A stretch of 64,000 nt of DNA from Symbiodinium microadriaticum (GCA_001939145.1 LSRX01000358.1:556384-620383), one strand, 5' to 3'. Shown: positions 33,786-46,265, numbered from the stretch's first letter. Notes: generated by a model from the letters alone, not told the origin. Numbers and translations: made by a program.

Positions 33786-36700
33786 ATGGCCGTGAAGCGG
33801 CTCTGCAGCATCCTGCTTGTCGTAAGCTTGGCCGTGGTGGCTCGTGCAACTTGCCCGGCGCATTGCACAGCAACCTCAAACAACGCTGCCTGGCCATGCC
33901 GCTATCATAGCAACGGATGTCAGGTGGGTGGTGCTCAACAAGGACCCCACATCCCCCTGCAATTCCTATACATGTTCAGGGTAGTCCTGTGTTGCGAGAC
34001 CCCAGGTGACAGTGGCGGCTAACCCTGCACGGGTTGGTGCCGCAGACGTTAATGTTGCGGTGATTAGCCCATATAGTGGCGGCCTGGGCGAGCTGATGAC
34101 CATGGTTGAGCCTGCGATTGCAGCGGCGGCGCAGGATGTGGAGAACAGCAACTTTCTACCCGGATTTCGGATGAACCTTTTCCTGGGTGACTCCAAGTGC
34201 TCAGTGCCAGGTGCCACGCAGGCGACCATAGAGGCCCTGGCGACAAGCCCCACGAAGCACGCCCTTCTGGCTGACTCCTGCAGCGCAGCATGCGAGGCCA
34301 TGAATGACGCTACTCAGTTCTTCAATGTCTTGCAGGCAGCAAACCCAAGCAATCCAGATTTCAAACCATGGGTGCCCTGCGCTCCGTGAGCCAGCATGTA
34401 GGCTACAATCGCAAATATGTCTTAACCCGAAACTTTCCGCTATGCAGTGCTGAAGCCCCAATTCAAAGGGTTGTGGCAGGTCTCTCCCGGATGTATCTCG
34501 GAAAGCCTGAGTGACTCCGCGCGCTATCCGTATTTCACGCGCATGGCTCCGTCATACCGCTTCAATCTCCAGACGCTCTACGAGTGCCTTTGAAGTGAGC
34601 CTCAAAGTTTTGTAATGGGAGGGTAGTTGTGATTCGGTGTCTGGGACCTGCAAGATCCCATGCAAGCCTGGTAAGTTTCACTTCAGCCCAGCTTAGGTTC
34701 ACCAAGCTCATGGGCTTTCAGCGAGTCGGGATTGTTGTCGGATATCGGAGCATCAACACACTCGGTGTAGAGTTCCTTACCAGTCTAATGCGAGACGACG
34801 TGGCGGAAGGCCGTTACAACTGGACAGTGTTGTTCACGGCGCAGATCACAAGCACAGGCAACATTGAAGATGCCCAGAGTGCCGCTGAGGAGATAGAGCG
34901 CAAGGACTCCCGAATAAACATCATGGGGTTGTACCAGACCGAGGGGGCGATGTTTTTGTGCCAGACCCACGGGCGAAATCTTCTTTCCCCATCCTATACT
35001 TTCATGATTGCTTCCGGATGGTGGAATCCTAGCTTCATCTTAGAGAGGTCAGGCGCAAGCGACTGCCCCTGCACGGTCACGGAGCTGCACCGTGCTGCAT
35101 ATGGGGTCATTGCAGCAGACCGCGGCCCCATGTTGAACACGCAAGATGTACATGGTCTCTCCGGTCGGAGCTTTGCGGACATTTACGGCAATTACACAGA
35201 GGAGTGCTTGAGCTTTGGCAATGGGACAGGGGTTTGCAATCATCAGTGGGCCGGATATTTCTACGACGGCGTCTGGCTGATTGCCAGCATCCTTCACGCC
35301 TTCTTGACGGATGGGAATAGGCTGGGAAAACACAGCTGCAAGCAAGGGAAGTATACCCTGTCAGCAGCCTAGAGTAATTTCAATGCGATTGGGCGCTTTG
35401 TTGAAATTCTTACTTTTCAAACAGGTCGGTCGCCGACCTGGCTACACCTGCTGCCCGGCAGGCTCTGGAAGCCCTTTCGCTTCAGGTGGATTTTGCGGGC
35501 ACCACTGGACGCGTGCGGCAGTTCAGCAGCCCAGATTTAGAGGGAGATCGAGATGGGGTCATCCTGCTTCGCCAAGCAGGGGGGCCTCCTGAAAGCACCT
35601 TCAACCAGTTGGCCTACCGCACAGACACGGGCATCCTCTTCCAAACGGATGTGGTGTGGAGTCCCGACTCAGCCCACCGCATCAGCTGTAGCAGTGGCAC
35701 TTGTGACCTCGTCAATGGCTTTCGGCCGGCAGATCGTAGCAGCAGCTGTCCAGATGGCAGGGTTTGGATCAATGAGCAGGGCTGTTCAGAGTGTCCACAA
35801 GGGGAGTGCCTTGGATCAAAAGGTGTTTTGTCTTGTGCTCGCGCGCATTCTGGCATTTTGGAAGGTTTGCTTCCAGCCAGATGGCCCAGTGTGAGCCATG
35901 CAGCATTGGCTCTTTTGCCAGTGCTACAGGATCTGCAAGCTGCCAGTTACTGGGCCAGAACTCAGAGTTCACACAATTCCAGCCTGACAACCTAAGCCGG
36001 AAGTGAGGGCTCCAGCCCTGATTTGGCAGTCATGCTTCTAGACTGAAGTGGTAGCAGTGGGACCTCTCACCTTGTCCTACTGTACGAGGCTGTGCTCGGC
36101 TGGACGCTACTCATCGGTCGCCAGGGCCTCCTCCTGTGCGAATTGTCCAACAGGCGGACGGTGGAGAGCCGGGATTGTTTCTTCCGTTGGTTGATAAATC
36201 TTGAAGTCTGTGTTCCCATCGCCCGAGTATCCCCAAGGGCGGGATGTTTGAAGTAGATACTTCAGACCGTGTTGGCTTGAATTGCGGTGCACGCTTTGGT
36301 GCCCGAATCGGTTAAGGACTTCCTGCGGTCACAGTGTGACATAGCATGGGAGAGATGTTGGTTGACAAACCTGTCTGTGGTAGCTCTCGGACAGCTCGAA
36401 GTATCAAAGCGTGAGAAGAAAATCACAAGAGTCATCATGGCACAAGTGACGAAAGGTAAGTGCAGATGAGACAACCTTGAGCGAAAGTACGACCAAGCCG
36501 ACCACGAGAAAAGGCATGATAGGAGAGCGACGCAAGGCACCGGAGGAAGTGCTAACAAGGCAACGAAAAATCATTATCAGAGATTGATTGCAAGGCGAAA
36601 CTTTAGTCAAAACTCTGTAATGTCACTCGGGAGCAGAAATGGAAGGGAACGAAGGACATGGCTAAGCCAGGACAACATTCAAAAGAAGCTAACTCCACCT

Positions 36701-39700
36701 ATCCGCATTCACCACTTGTCGTAATACAGGTTCATGCTCGACCCATCTCTGACCTTTCGGACGTCGCTAGACTTGGTTAGACAAATTCTTTGTTTTCGAC
36801 AATGAGTGGTCTTCTCCAGAAAATGGTCGGAAATTGCAAGCCAAGTTTTGTCGGTTTTCACCGCCGCCGGGGTACGACTCCGATCGATTTTCCAAGCTCC
36901 CATAATTTAACTAATTCGACAAATCCGTCTGAGAACACCTATCTGATTTCAGAATTTCTTCAGATCAGTTTTTGATCAACTTGTTTGAAACATCAACCAA
37001 ACTGCTACCCTTTCTGGGACGCAGTTTGCTTTCTGTTTGACACGCAGTGGGTTTCTGTTTGGTGGTAGCTATTTGGTGTCAGTTTGATTCCTGTCTTGCT
37101 GTGTCGCCAGGACTACGGGAAGCAGTTTGGGATCTGGCCCAGGAATAGGGGTAGCACTTTCGTTTTTTTTTTTTTTGGGGGGGGGTCGCAGGTTGATTTT
37201 GTAAAAACCCAGCGGTTTCTTGAAAATCGACTGCTCCGGATATTGATTTTGGGTTTGGGAATTGCCATTGAGTAGCCGATGTCTTGAAATCAACAGGTTC
37301 TTGAAAAACAGAAGCGAATTCCAGTTATTATTGGTCGAGTAATTTTGTGTTTTCGAGAGCACGAACCTCAAACTCAATATCCCAAGCAATCAATCTGTCT
37401 AAGGAATGTGTCTACCAGTTTCGGACCCCGAACTTACTTGAACTCGAGCCACCCACCTCTCGATCTCTCGGACGTCGAACTAGAACTCAAACCACCGCCC
37501 CCCTTTCTGACCTTTGTTTGGATGTTGAACTCGAACCCGAACCACCCTCTCCCCCCTCCCCGACTTCTCGGACGTCGAATAACTTGAACTCGAATCCCTC
37601 CGTCTCATTCGGACGTCGAGTTCGAATCCGAGCTCGGATTCGAACTCGACCACCCCCCCCCCCCCTCCGCCGGCCGACCTCTCGGTTCTCTCAAACTCGA
37701 ACTCGACTTCGAAGAGTTCCACGCTACCCGGGGCACGGGCTGTCCTGCAGAGTATTAAAGATGGCTTGTTGCCAGCCTTGGTGCATCTTGATGGTCTATG
37801 ATTTTGAAAGTATGGGGCTTGATCAGTCTGGCTCACAAGTGTCTCCTCACCCAAAGCTACTTGCATTCACTCCTCATGGGCTTTCCCTGCCTGTACGTTG
37901 CTTTGTGTTTGCCTCGCTTTGTTGGGTTCCGATGGATAAAACCAGTTTGTCTTCTCTGCTTGTCCTGGTTTCCAAGCTCTGGTTCGGAATTGGGGGGAAT
38001 AACAGGGTTTGCGACAGAGCAGTTGCCACGGGGACTGCAACATCTCGCCTGCATGGCTGCTTTCAGGTCAATTCAGCGCGTCCCCTGGCAGATCGATTTG
38101 CACGAAGTGCCCCCGTGGATCCTATGCGGAGTTGCCAGGTCCCTGCGGGGAGTGAGTTCCCACAGAACTCCCAAGTGCAATAGAGCATGATATGGAAAGG
38201 GGATGATGTGGGAGCTTCCAACCCGTCTACCCTGCATATCTACATTCAGTCCTTGGAATAAGGGCGCGAGTGGCTAGCAGGGAGTATCCCTACATTTACT
38301 GTATGCCTTTCCAACCACCCGATAAGAAGATGTGTCGTTGAGTCAAGCAGGTCAGCCGACGTGTACACCTTGCCCGCCAGGGCTGAGCACGAACTTTGAG
38401 GCACTGTGCAGCTTGTTTTCATGTGGTATTTTCCATAGAAAAGAAGGACCCCAACATAGACCCTAAAATATTACAATCCTTTGTACCGGGCCACCGAAAA
38501 CACGGTCACCCCTAATTTTGGGAAACCCGCATGCAGCTTCGAACACCTTCGCTGAGGGATTTGGACCGCATGTGACAACACGTAGCATGTGATTCACCAG
38601 TCTACAAAAAGATTATGGTTGCTGCGCTACATGATTCTGACCTCCAGGGCGCCGTCGAGCTCAGCATGTGCCAGTGCAATGGCTCCTTGTTTCACTACTC
38701 ACAGACCATGGCTTTGCATGCAGAAGCATCGCGGGTTCATGGGGTGGCATGTGTTTAGGGATGCTTCCCGCCCATGGGATGTGGCTTTGGTTTGTCGAAA
38801 CTTGAGAAAAGTTGCTCTGCTCGCTCTGCTTTTTTGGCATTTGCATTTGGTAGCTCAGAGTCCCCCCTCTCGGAATCTCTGATCGTGACTTTAGAGTCCC
38901 TTTTGTCTGTAGAGTCCATCGTGTAACCTATTCTGCGAAAGCCTTAATTCGTTCGAGACTTGCCTGCTGAGCCCAGGCTTTTACTGGGAGCAGCAATGCG
39001 TGAAATGTCAGTTTGGGCAGCGCTTCGAAGCTGGGGTCTGCGAGACTTGTCAAAAAAACACTCAGTGCAACAGTTCAGTAAAGTAACTAACTAGATTGCA
39101 GTACCTCTCTTCGGCAATGGTATCATGGAGTTGCTGTTTAAGGTGAGCTGCAATCGCAGCGTGATCTGCGAGGAAGGTGTGATTGTTGGCAATGCTCCCT
39201 CAGCTGAAGAATGGAGCAAGACAATCAATGCAGCGGGACTCCAGCGAACACTGTCCCAAAGGATGACCATCGAGTTTTTGCTCGTCGTTTTGGGCATCAA
39301 TCCGGAGGAGAACAGGCAGAAGATGCTGACTACCATCTACAATTACGGAGTCACAGTGCAGGATCTGACGGCTGGTAACAGCAGCAGGCAGATAATCGCA
39401 GCTCCGACAGCGGACGTGCTGAGCTACCTGCAGGAACAGGTCATGCCTACCTTCACATCCCTGTCTTCTCTACTCGTGGCAAACACTGCCTCACCCGGTG
39501 GAGCTGTGCTCTATGCAGCTTCTGTTGCAAGACGTGGGGGTTGATCTGCGGGTCCTCCAGACTCTGGGGACATCATCTAAAGTTCCTGCAGGTCTGTGAC
39601 GACAAACATAAGGGGGGAAACTGTTTTCCATAATGGCCATTCTAGGAACTCTAACAGGAGTTATGATCAACTACCCATCCAGGCAGGAGCCCTGAAGTCG

Positions 39701-42260
39701 TAGCACTTGATCCACCCAGGCAATACAGCAGCAAACTGCGGCCTTGCTCCAAGTCTCCATGGCTGTTGTCGACTTTTTTGTGGAGGCTGGTTCCTGAAAG
39801 CCATGGGCTTCACGCTTAAAGCTGCTTAACTGGCAATGGTGTTGCTGGGGAGGCAGTGAATCCAAGAGTCAAAAATCTTATCCCTGGAGTTAATTGCCCG
39901 GCATCGGGCCGTCTTGGACCCCTTAAGCCCAGCACAACTATCTTGTGATTAATTGGCCCTTGAATGTCGCACGACGCTCTACTCCGTGCCGGGTCTGCTA
40001 CCCAAATGGCACTAGCAAATCAGATTTAACTGTTTCTCCGAGGGCACCCGCAAGCCGGACAACAACTAAATCGGGATACAATGGTTAAGAGACTGGACTA
40101 GACTAGACTAAACTAGACTAGGGCGAGACGAAACTGGATTGAACTGGACTAGCTCGTTCACAGACAATTGATGCTTACTCGAGTTCTAGCTGAATCATGC
40201 CAGAAAAAGCATAATATAGGTTTATTGTGTTTAATTGGGTTGTTTTGGACGGTTATTATGGTTCACTTTGTGATCTCATGTTTTGCATGTATGTTTACAT
40301 TTTCGTTTTACTTTTTCCTTTAATTTTCATATCGTTGGGTGATTCGCTTGTTTCTGACGTGTGTTTCTGTGTTTCTGAATATTTAGGTTAATAGGTTTAT
40401 TTGGTAATTAAAACACACTATTCTCTTCATACTTTTGTATATTTTACATGCTTTATCATACGAAGAAAGCATGCTTTGATTAATGTGTGTCTTTTCATCA
40501 CTTTCTTTTGGCCATGGCTCACAACATCACCAGTCAAATCAGTGATGTAATGGTGTGGTGTGTCATGCTCACGTTCCATCCAAATCTGCTCCGACTCTGG
40601 GTGTGCAGATCATTACAACCCGATGCTTCCTCTATCTCTACCTGTATCAAAGAAGATCCCCACGGTTTGTTCGGACATGCCTCCCAAGATCCCAATTATA
40701 TGAGTTTGTAAATGTTTGCCTTGAACATCCTCAACTTGAAAGTAAGTTCGTCGCAAGGAAGTAGAACAGAGCAGCCTAGTTCAAGAATCAACATAATCTT
40801 GCATGGCAACCGGTGCTTGCTCTAGCTCGACATGAACTGAAGAAGATCCCTACGGAATGTTCGGAGATTGCTATCCCTACGCACAATCAAATCATATCTC
40901 AAGTGCTGTTTGCGACCGGTCATTGTATCGATACTTGTTTCGAATTGCTTTGCGTCGAACCTGATAGGGACCAAATACATTACTAGTGCTGACCAACAAA
41001 GCCGCCACACCGTCCAACTTAAGCATGATTTAATGGAGTATCTTGGTAGCGAATTAGCGCGGGTCTCTGAGCAGGATCTGCCAGTATGCAGCGAGACACT
41101 TACATCGTGATTTAATTTTTGTTGAGCAAATTCATAGGCAAGCAAGTGAAACCTGATTTAATTGTGTTATTGGAAGGTCCAAGGTCGGTCAAAACCGAAC
41201 AACTAGATCGAGATCTAATTTTATTTAACTTGGTTTTCGTGCTGCTGGTTGCTTGTAGGGGATGCAGGAATGGAAAAGCAAAGAAAAGCACTATATGGGG
41301 GTGTCATGTCCTACTGACAGCCAGCAAGCTTCAAGCGGTATAATGCGGGAGGGACAGTGTTTGTGGAGGCAGCAGCAGCTGGAGGCGCGGAGATTGCCGG
41401 GCTGCTGGTGAACATCGCTGGTAGGCAGCGCACCATCCTCCAGATGCTTCTGAAGCATGTTACTGGTCAGAGTGAAGTCCTCAAGAAGCAGGTAGGAAGT
41501 TGGATATTCAAATTGCTGCAGGTTTGAATCTTTCCAGAACCAAGCACCCTGGTCGCTGTAAACGTTGGCAACTCTGATCTTTGCACAAGGTTCTTTTCAT
41601 TGCCCTCAGTGTGGGCATCACCGAGAGCCTGCAAGAGCTGGCACGCAGCTTTGCGGCAGATGTAACCATCTCATATCATGTGCGGCGAATCCCTCCAAGT
41701 CAGAAAGTACTATCTGGCTGTGCCGCCAAGAGTCCTTGGCACCGAGACTTTCAGGAGGTATTCGATTAACTTGTTATTCTCCCGTTGCCGCGGCTGGGCT
41801 GCACGTCGCAGCTCGTGAAGAAGCACTCCAGATGAGTGTACGTAGCGGTTCGTAGCCCAGACATGGAACTGCGAATCCGCTCATGCAATCATGCTTTCGA
41901 AGTTGCCAGACGAGTCAGTCTTTAGACCGGAGCGCTTTCGTGTCAGTGCCATGGCAAGGTGACCAGAAGCTTTTCGAAGACAGCCACAATGCCATCATCC
42001 TCGGAGCAGAGTGGGCTTCCATTCCAAGGCTCACGAGGCCCGGCGTTCTTGGAGCCGTTTAAGGGCCCCAAAGTTAAGATTTAACCTGCCTTTAGGAAGG
42101 GTTGGAAAAGATAGTTTCAATGTGCCACATGAGACCAGGTGCTCTTGGAGCGAACTTGTGGTCCCAGCTGCAGGGGTTGTTCCGGCCAAGAAATGACACA
42201 ACCCCAGCCTGAAGGCTTTGCACCTTGCATCAGATGCGGGACGTCACCTTCTACTATGAG
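33786..42260 (+). CDS. Venus-flytrap / GCC2-GCC3 / PilJ receptor, N-terminal part
   Basis: A secreted or membrane receptor. Exon 1 (33786-33923) encodes a signal peptide: MAVKR then ILLVVSLAVVARA. Exons 34006 to about 34370, about 34447-34585, 34687-35320 and 35425-35805 form a periplasmic-binding-type I ligand domain of the ANF/GABA-B class, with VNVAVISPYSGG, GLWQVSPGCISESLSD, GFQRVGIVVGYRS, WAGYFYDGVWLIASILH and FAGTTGRVRQFSSPDL. Exons 35425-35805 (end), 35865-35945, 36089-36153, 38067-38151 and 38915-39072 give a chain of GCC2/GCC3-type cysteine repeats (CEPCSIGSFASATGSASC, CSAGRYSS..SSCANCPTG, CTKCPRGSYAELPG, CVKCQFGQRF). Exons 39102 to about 39490, about 41345-41491, 41590-41757, 41919-42034 and 42215-42260 carry PilJ-like modules: INAAGLQRTLSQRMTIEFL, VNIAGRQRTILQMLLKHV, KLFEDSHNAIILGAEWA, LHQMRDVTFYYE. 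Introns use GT, GC (34586, 35321, 36154) and GA (42035) donors. No stop is reached, so the gene continues, probably to 60251. Confidence 0.88.
37440..37720. repeat. CTCGAACTCGAAC repeat with a 36-bp perfect palindrome
   Basis: Inside the 1.9-kb intron 36154-38066, phrases such as CGGACGTCGAACTTGAACTCGAA and polypyrimidine runs of C recur. At 37615-37650 the sequence is a perfect 36-base palindrome with half-sites GTCGAGTTCGAATCCGAG and its exact complement. A T-run followed by a G-run lies upstream at about 37165-37187. The 278-residue frame across this region is Arg/Pro-rich and repeat-made. Confidence 0.8.
39541..41344. other. Intron between PilJ exons; A/T-rich, short repeats
   Basis: No coding signal. 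It contains a GACTAGACTAAACTAGACTAG microsatellite at about 40090-40125, an A/T-rich stretch (40200-40500), and two diverged copies of a block containing GAAGATCCCYACGG.TGTTCGG at about 40650 and 40850. Confidence 0.5.
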
Positions 42261-42741
42261 GTGGGTATTGGGGTTCGGACTTCAGCTTTGTGTCGGCATG
42301 CTTTCGCTCGGCTTGTATGTCACCCCCAACAACACGAACAATACACGGCTACATATAAGCTCCGAAAACCAAGCTGATGAGCTTCACCTGTTCATGCATT
42401 GCTGTCCCAAGAAGCTAAAGCACTGAGCAAAGCGAAAAGCCTGGTCCATGCATTCGAGGCGCCTGACCTCATGGGGCTGTTGCCTAGAAATTAGAAGGCT
42501 ACACTGTTGCGGCCATGTTTTGATATTTGCACCCGAAAAGCAAGACGAAAGATCCCCGCTGAAGTACTGCCTTGCAATGCAATTGCAAGCTCCCATGTGC
42601 TTGCTACACTTTGAGATTTGAATCTGTGCTGTCTTAGTCAGGGTTAAGCTTCAAAACACGCAGACATGCCAGATGCCGGCATGCCACTCCAGCAGAATTG
42701 TAGTCGTGAGACACCTTGCTCGACCCGTGAGACTGCCGAAG

Positions 42742-43032
42742 TGTGATTTGTCACTGATTTGCGTACGCGTACATTTTGAGTGCTTGCTCCGTATCATGCC
42801 AACTTTGTCTCACTCGCAGCTTGACTGCTCAAGACGTGCCTCGTGCAAGGCCCAGCAAGAGGCCGCTAGCGCGAAGGGTCGCCCTAGGATTGTCTCTTAG
42901 CTGTGCAGTTAGCCTAACTTCGATCTCCAACATTGCTTTGCCTTGCCCTTGCTATTGCTTTGCTTGCTGGGTATACGATGGAGGCGCCCTGCTTTGTGAC
43001 CCAGAGTTAAGTGGATTCCTCTGCTTTTCACA
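42742..43032 (+). repeat. Left LTR
   Basis: 291 bases, TGTGA at the start and TCACA at the end. It shares CTTGACTGCTCMAGACRTGCC, GTCTCTTAGCTGTGCAGTTA and TTGCTTTGCTTGCTGGGTAT with the right LTR. The bases just after it (AGTTATCAGCCGC) are where a primer-binding site should lie; the match to the usual TGGTATCAGAGC initiator-tRNA site is only partial. Confidence 0.88.
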
Positions 43033-43602
43033 AGTTATCAGCCGCAGGACCTCTTGCTTCCGATTAGGTATCTCCGCTTGCTGCTGCCGCCCTTGCACTC
43101 GGGTTGTCTATCCGATAAGCTGCTGAAACACAACTGATATCCTGGCGCCACTTGCCTCGTTCGGACTTGTGTCAAGTAGCGCCACGGAGAGTCGATGAGA
43201 CCGACTGGGTCTCCACGTGTTCCTTCGACCGTCGGCTCTTCACGAGTGACGCCGGTCGCTCGACTTGGCATGATAGTGCCTTGCAGGTCGCCTCGCCTCG
43301 CCTGCCAGGCCTGTTAGCCTTGCCGCTGCAGTGCCGCCTTTGCCTTGCGCCGCCGCGAAGACAGGCAACGTGCACCATTCGCAGCCTCTTGCTTTTGCTG
43401 CCGATGCTTTGCCTGCCTTGCCGTGCTTTCATACGAGTGCTTCTGCTGCTTCCGCCTCGCGATTCGTACCTTCCACGACCGATATCTACCATTCTTGCCC
43501 TCTTTCCCTTCGCGGTGATCTTGAGGGCGCTCGGGCCCTCTTTGCGTCCGGGCAGGGTTGCGGCCCCGGCATCCTTTCATCCGCCGCGTACTGCCTTGTG
43601 CG

Positions 43603-43687
43603 NNNNNNNNNNNNNNNNNNNNNNNNNNNNNNNNNNNNNNNNNNNNNNNNNNNNNNNNNNNNNNNNNNNNNNNNNNNNNNNNNNNNN
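43603..43687. other. 85-base assembly gap
   Basis: A run of 85 N inside the LTR element. Open frames that cross it are meaningless. Length of the gap may not be real. Confidence 0.95.
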
Positions 43688-43799
43688 CGATTGCGGCACC
43701 AGCCACGGCCACCCACCCGGCCTACGATTTCGGCCGCGGCCTGCTGTGTGACGATCCCTCGATTCGGCACGCACTGGCCCCGACGCCGCCCAGCGCATC

Positions 43800-46265
43800 G
43801 GCATTCAGGCGATCGCGCGGGGGTGTGCTCGGGACCAGTGCGGACTTCGACGTCTTGAAAGACGGGGTCTCTGACCTCGCTGAAGGTCTCGATAACAGAA
43901 TCAAGGATTTCTTTAGACGGTTCATTACGGAGATCGATAGAGTTTTCGACGAGAACCGCCGCAGTGCACATCGGTATGCCTAACTGGGAAGCACGGATTG
44001 AGGCCGTTGAACTGAACGCGACATCTCGTATCGAAGCGATTCGAGTCTAGATGAGTCGATCACTTCACGATCATTAGTGGAGAACCGACGATCTCGTCGA
44101 CGATCTCGCTACGAGAGTCGCCCATTTGGAAGCTTGTTTTTCGCATCGTCGTGATACTGCCGATCACGCGGTCGATGAAATTCGTCGTGAGGCTCGATCC
44201 CACAAGTCTAGCTGGACGCTCAACTCCTTCACGTGTTGATGAGGTCCAGTTCTTTGATATCAGCGATCACGATCGCGACATTCCGAGACCTGATGGTCTT
44301 CCACCTGCTCCGGGATCGGTGTTCCCTGGAGCTACATCCTCGATTCCTCTTTGGACCGGTTGATCACGGGTCACCTCCGAGTTGTCACGCAGCTCCCGTT
44401 GAGAAAGCGAGAGGAGAGCGAACTGAACCCGACCGACTCCCTGAGCCGAAATTCTACCATCCACATCCATATGGCCAGCGGTCTACCAGTTCCTCAGGTC
44501 GAGTTGCTGAACCGAGCATTCCGATTTCCCATGGTCCACCCATCACATCCGTCGGAAGATCGACGTTTGGGCCGACTGCCTGTGCATCGAGTACCCAAGC
44601 CACGGTTCCGGTTAGCATCCCTCCTACGATTCCTGAGGCACATGCGCCCGAGCGTGGAACTGGTCCGATAGCGCAGTGTGCTCGCGGAGCTTTACATGAA
44701 CCATTGCTTGCTCCCGAGCCACGTCCAGCCCCGACATTCCCGTGTCAGATCTCTTACGATTCTCGTACTGTTCCTACGGAGCTAGGCCGTCACGATCGTA
44801 TGATGCCGGCTTCAGCCAGGGTACTGGATCTGTTCCAGTCGTTGAAAGCTTCACTGCCACAGTCGCCATCGCACCTACAGCTCCGATATCTGTCGCACTT
44901 GGAAACACGCCCGTGCCGAGCGGGCCGCCTGAGATGCCTATCGATGGGCTTCGCACTGCCGCTCCTGTGCCATTCCAGTGTTCATGCGACCAGCAGGCCT
45001 GATACGTTCCAGTGTGAACGGTTTCCGCTGCACCATCGGCGTAGCTGCGTCGTGTGCAAGTTCGCTTGCTGCAGCGAGTGGTGTCGCGAGCCAATGCGGA
45101 TTTGTAGCGTACACACTGGAGCTCCGGCCACGCCGAATGATCAATCTGGCGGGCCACCCCGAGGCGATGGATCGCTCAGTGACGCGAAAAAGGACAAGTG
45201 CAAATCTTTTAGGCTTGAACCCGAGCCTGAGCCTGCTCGGCTTCGGAGATGGATTGTTGAAATGAAAGAGTCTGGGTCGAGATCCAGGATGGTGCACGGT
45301 ACGAGGACTTGACTGAGGAGTGCAAGTATGTCATGCTCGAGAATGAATGCAACTCTGCGTTTCGCGAGTGCATCAAGTCCATAGCCCTTAAGAACAAGAT
45401 TCAGACCAACACCGAGCGAATGCACACGATTAGTAGGAGGCTGGGGAGCCGGCAGATCCTGTGGTTGTTGTACGATTTCTTGCGACCACATGTCACCGGC
45501 GATTCCACGTTCAAGATCATCAATCTTGTGAAGGTGAGTCTCGACCGGTTCAGATGTGGTGTCGAGCAGGAGCGGCTTGAGGCGTTCTGTGATAAATGTG
45601 ATCAAGTACTCGTCGGTATCTCCGTTGATCGACCGGAAGACCAGGTGCTACGCCATGCGCTCTGTTCTATGAGCAGGTGCGTGAGTTGCGGTGTCTTGAG
45701 CTTGACATGCAACTCTGGGATCGCGACACTTCCGTGCGGAACTACGCATATCTCCGACGTCGACGGAACCAGGAGAAGATCCCGCGACTCGATCCGTAGG
45801 TTGAAAGTGCTCTCACGACCTCAAAGGGGGAAGCTCCTCCCAAAAGGGGTTCCCTCCACGAGCTAAGTCCCCGATATTTAGGGAGTCGGGTGAGTGCCTC
45901 TACTTCGCGAAGGGTACATGTACGCGCGGCGATAGATGCCCGTGCAAGCACATTAAGCACGGTGCTCCTGCTGAAAGCACATCCATTGCTGTGCCGGCCT
46001 CGCTGGTTGGGGGGTTGATAGCCCGGCTGATAGACAGGCGCCTATGCCCTCGGATTTTTTAGGGGGGCGTGCCGCAACCCTCAGGCAGACTACCATGTCA
46101 TTTCGATGGCTTCGCTGTCGCTTGTGCTGCATCATTTGATTTGGCATGTCCATCTGCGATGCGGAAGACAGTATCGTTTGGGGATGCTGAAACCCCTGTC
46201 ATTGTTTCCTCATTCCCTGAGCCTGTCTTTGCCGTCAAATGCGAGCGGAATCTCAACTATTCGTA
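43800..46265 (+). pseudogene. Gag-like region of the LTR element with CCCH zinc finger
   Basis: Frames change several times. Readable segments are LKDGVSDLAEGLDNRIKDFF (43850), a Pro-rich stretch (44400-45100), LEPEPEPARLRRWIVEMKES (45210), then YEDLTEECKYVMLENE and RQILWLLYDFLRPHVTGDST with IINLVKV (45300-45535), VRELRCLELDMQLWDRD (45680), and a CCCH-type finger CLYFAKGTCTRGDRCPCKHI at about 45897-45955. The middle part resembles the capsid-like region of dinoflagellate copia-type gag. Frameshifts near 45270 and 45660 show decay. The CCCH finger would bind the element RNA. Confidence 0.6.

Noticed and set aside
36274..36466. Exon-like frame (VKDFLRSQCDIAWERCW...) followed by GTAAGT
   Set aside because: It reads well but lies inside the intron 36154-38066, whose two flanking exons join in phase and complete the cysteine-repeat pattern without it.
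37612..37640. GAGTTCGAATCCGAG as a tRNA T-arm (B box)
   Set aside because: It is half of a perfect palindrome; no A box, anticodon stem or acceptor stem is present. A similar GTTCGAATCC at 13341 was rejected for the same lack of stems.
37347..38183. 278-residue open frame
   Set aside because: Most of it is Arg/Pro/Thr sequence made by CTCGAACTCGAAC repeats; only the last part overlaps a real receptor exon, in a different frame.
43152..43858. Open frames on both strands running through the N gap
   Set aside because: The frame across 85 unknown bases is meaningless.
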